Shown piece by piece: positions 63,542 through 64,000 of a DNA stretch of 64,000 bases. Position numbers and translations under genes: made by a program. Under the pieces are notes generated by a model. The model was not told where the DNA came from and did no database searches. It saw only the letters and a list, made by a program, of their open reading frames with translations. This DNA is from Allohoeflea poritis. GTDB taxonomy: Bacteria > Pseudomonadota > Alphaproteobacteria > Rhizobiales > Rhizobiaceae. Position 1 is the stretch's first letter. Each line of letters begins with the position of its first letter. Where the stretch lies: assembly GCF_027889715.1 (NCBI RefSeq), contig NZ_JAPJZH010000002.1, positions 248,001 through 312,000 of the forward strand, given 5' to 3'.

Positions 63542-64000
63542 TTACAGCTTGCAATCGCCGACATAGGCGCTGGAGCGGTCCTCCAGACCGACACCGATGA
63601 TCTTGTTCGTCAGCACATCGCCTTCCTTGATCACTTCACGGACATAGATATCCTGGATCGGATGCTGGTTGCTGTCGAATTTGAAATCACCGCGCACGCT
63701 GTCGAAATCTGCCTCTTTCAGGGCCGCGCGGAAGGCGTCGGCATCCTTGACGTCGGCCTTCTGCATCGCTGACAGGATAAGGTTCGCCGTATCGAAACCC
63801 TGGCTGGCGTAAAGCGACGGCAGGCGGCCATACTCGGCCTGGAATGCCTCGACGAATGCCTTGTTGGCGGGATTGTCGATATCCTTCGACCACTGCGAGG
63901 AGTTCTTCACGCCCAGCGCCGCCTCACCGACGGCCCCGAGAATGCCCTGATCGAAGGAGAAAGCCGGTCCCATGACCGGAATGTCCACGCCGGACTGTGC
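63542..64000 (-). CDS. Liv-type ABC substrate-binding protein, C-terminal part (cut by window edge)
   Basis: The visible 152 residues run from AQSGVDIPVMGPAFSFDQG to DRSSAYVGDCKL and continue past the right edge. Segments such as VEAFQAEYGRLPSLYASQGFDTANLILSAM and VRGDFKFDSNQHPIQDIYVREVI are typical of the C-terminal lobe of type I amino-acid/amide binding proteins (Peripla_BP_6). It is the first gene of the leftward livHMGF-ridA set. Ligand unknown. Confidence 0.9.
   Translation of the reverse strand, partial: AQSGVDIPVMGPAFSFDQGILGAVGEAALGVKNSSQWSKDIDNPANKAFVEAFQAEYGRLPSLYASQGFDTANLILSAMQKADVKDADAFRAALKEADFDSVRGDFKFDSNQHPIQDIYVREVIKEGDVLTNKIIGVGLEDRSSAYVGDCKL

Overview
The window is chromosome-like DNA from an alphaproteobacterium, most likely a Hyphomicrobiales (rhizobial-type) heterotroph. 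The basis is the high G+C coding sequence, the dense co-directional operons, the many ABC sugar importers, an IolC-DUF2090 fusion, an RpiR-type IolR and a GlcNAc cluster of rhizobial layout. The species cannot be named from sequence alone. I see no rRNA, tRNA, CRISPR, phage or IS transposase genes. The region is almost entirely catabolic.

Layout. (1) 1-2920: a second cyclitol-type operon (PfkB kinase, IolB-like isomerase, class II aldolase), divergent from a Gfo/Idh/MocA dehydrogenase cut by the window edge, with a perfect LacI-type palindrome between them. (2) 2954-12436: lysine degradation. It holds lysine 6-dehydrogenase, aminoadipate-semialdehyde dehydrogenase, AsnC and LysR regulators, a fused E1 alpha-beta 2-oxoacid dehydrogenase coupled to an atypical FabD-like acyltransferase, and glutaryl-CoA dehydrogenase. 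(3) 12620-15483: a D-glutamate module (D-amino acid transaminase, DgcA epimerase, DgcN DUF1611). (4) 15612-30014: pentose/xylan use, with an ABC importer, GH43 beta-xylosidase, LacI regulator, xylA, xylB and the xylFHG importer. A roughly 300-bp inverted-repeat element lies between xylH and xylG. (5) 30230-36529: a ROK regulator overlapping a di-haem oxidoreductase, which overlaps an ASPIC/UnbV FG-GAP protein, then a beta-helix protein. (6) 36526-46708: divergent amino-sugar operons (nagA, SIS deaminase, GntR, GlcNAc kinase; MurQ-like etherase and an ABC importer) around a promoter with two matching operators. (7) 46785-47593: DUF2975 membrane protein plus small HTH regulator. (8) 47617-59690: the main myo-inositol regulon (ABC importer plus iolG, a second dehydrogenase, iolR, iolCDEB), with repeated GGAA-N6-TTCC-like sites. 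(9) 59692-64000: RidA plus a Liv-type branched-chain/amide ABC importer, cut at the right edge.

The genes work as import-plus-catabolism units, each with a local regulator. The most unusual items are: the FabD-like protein that has lost the malonyl-binding arginine and is coupled to an E1 dehydrogenase; the ROK/di-haem/ASPIC chain; a near-identical LacI-type palindrome (TGCAACCG[G/A]TTGCA) shared by the two cyclitol loci; and the compound inverted-repeat element inside the xyl operon.
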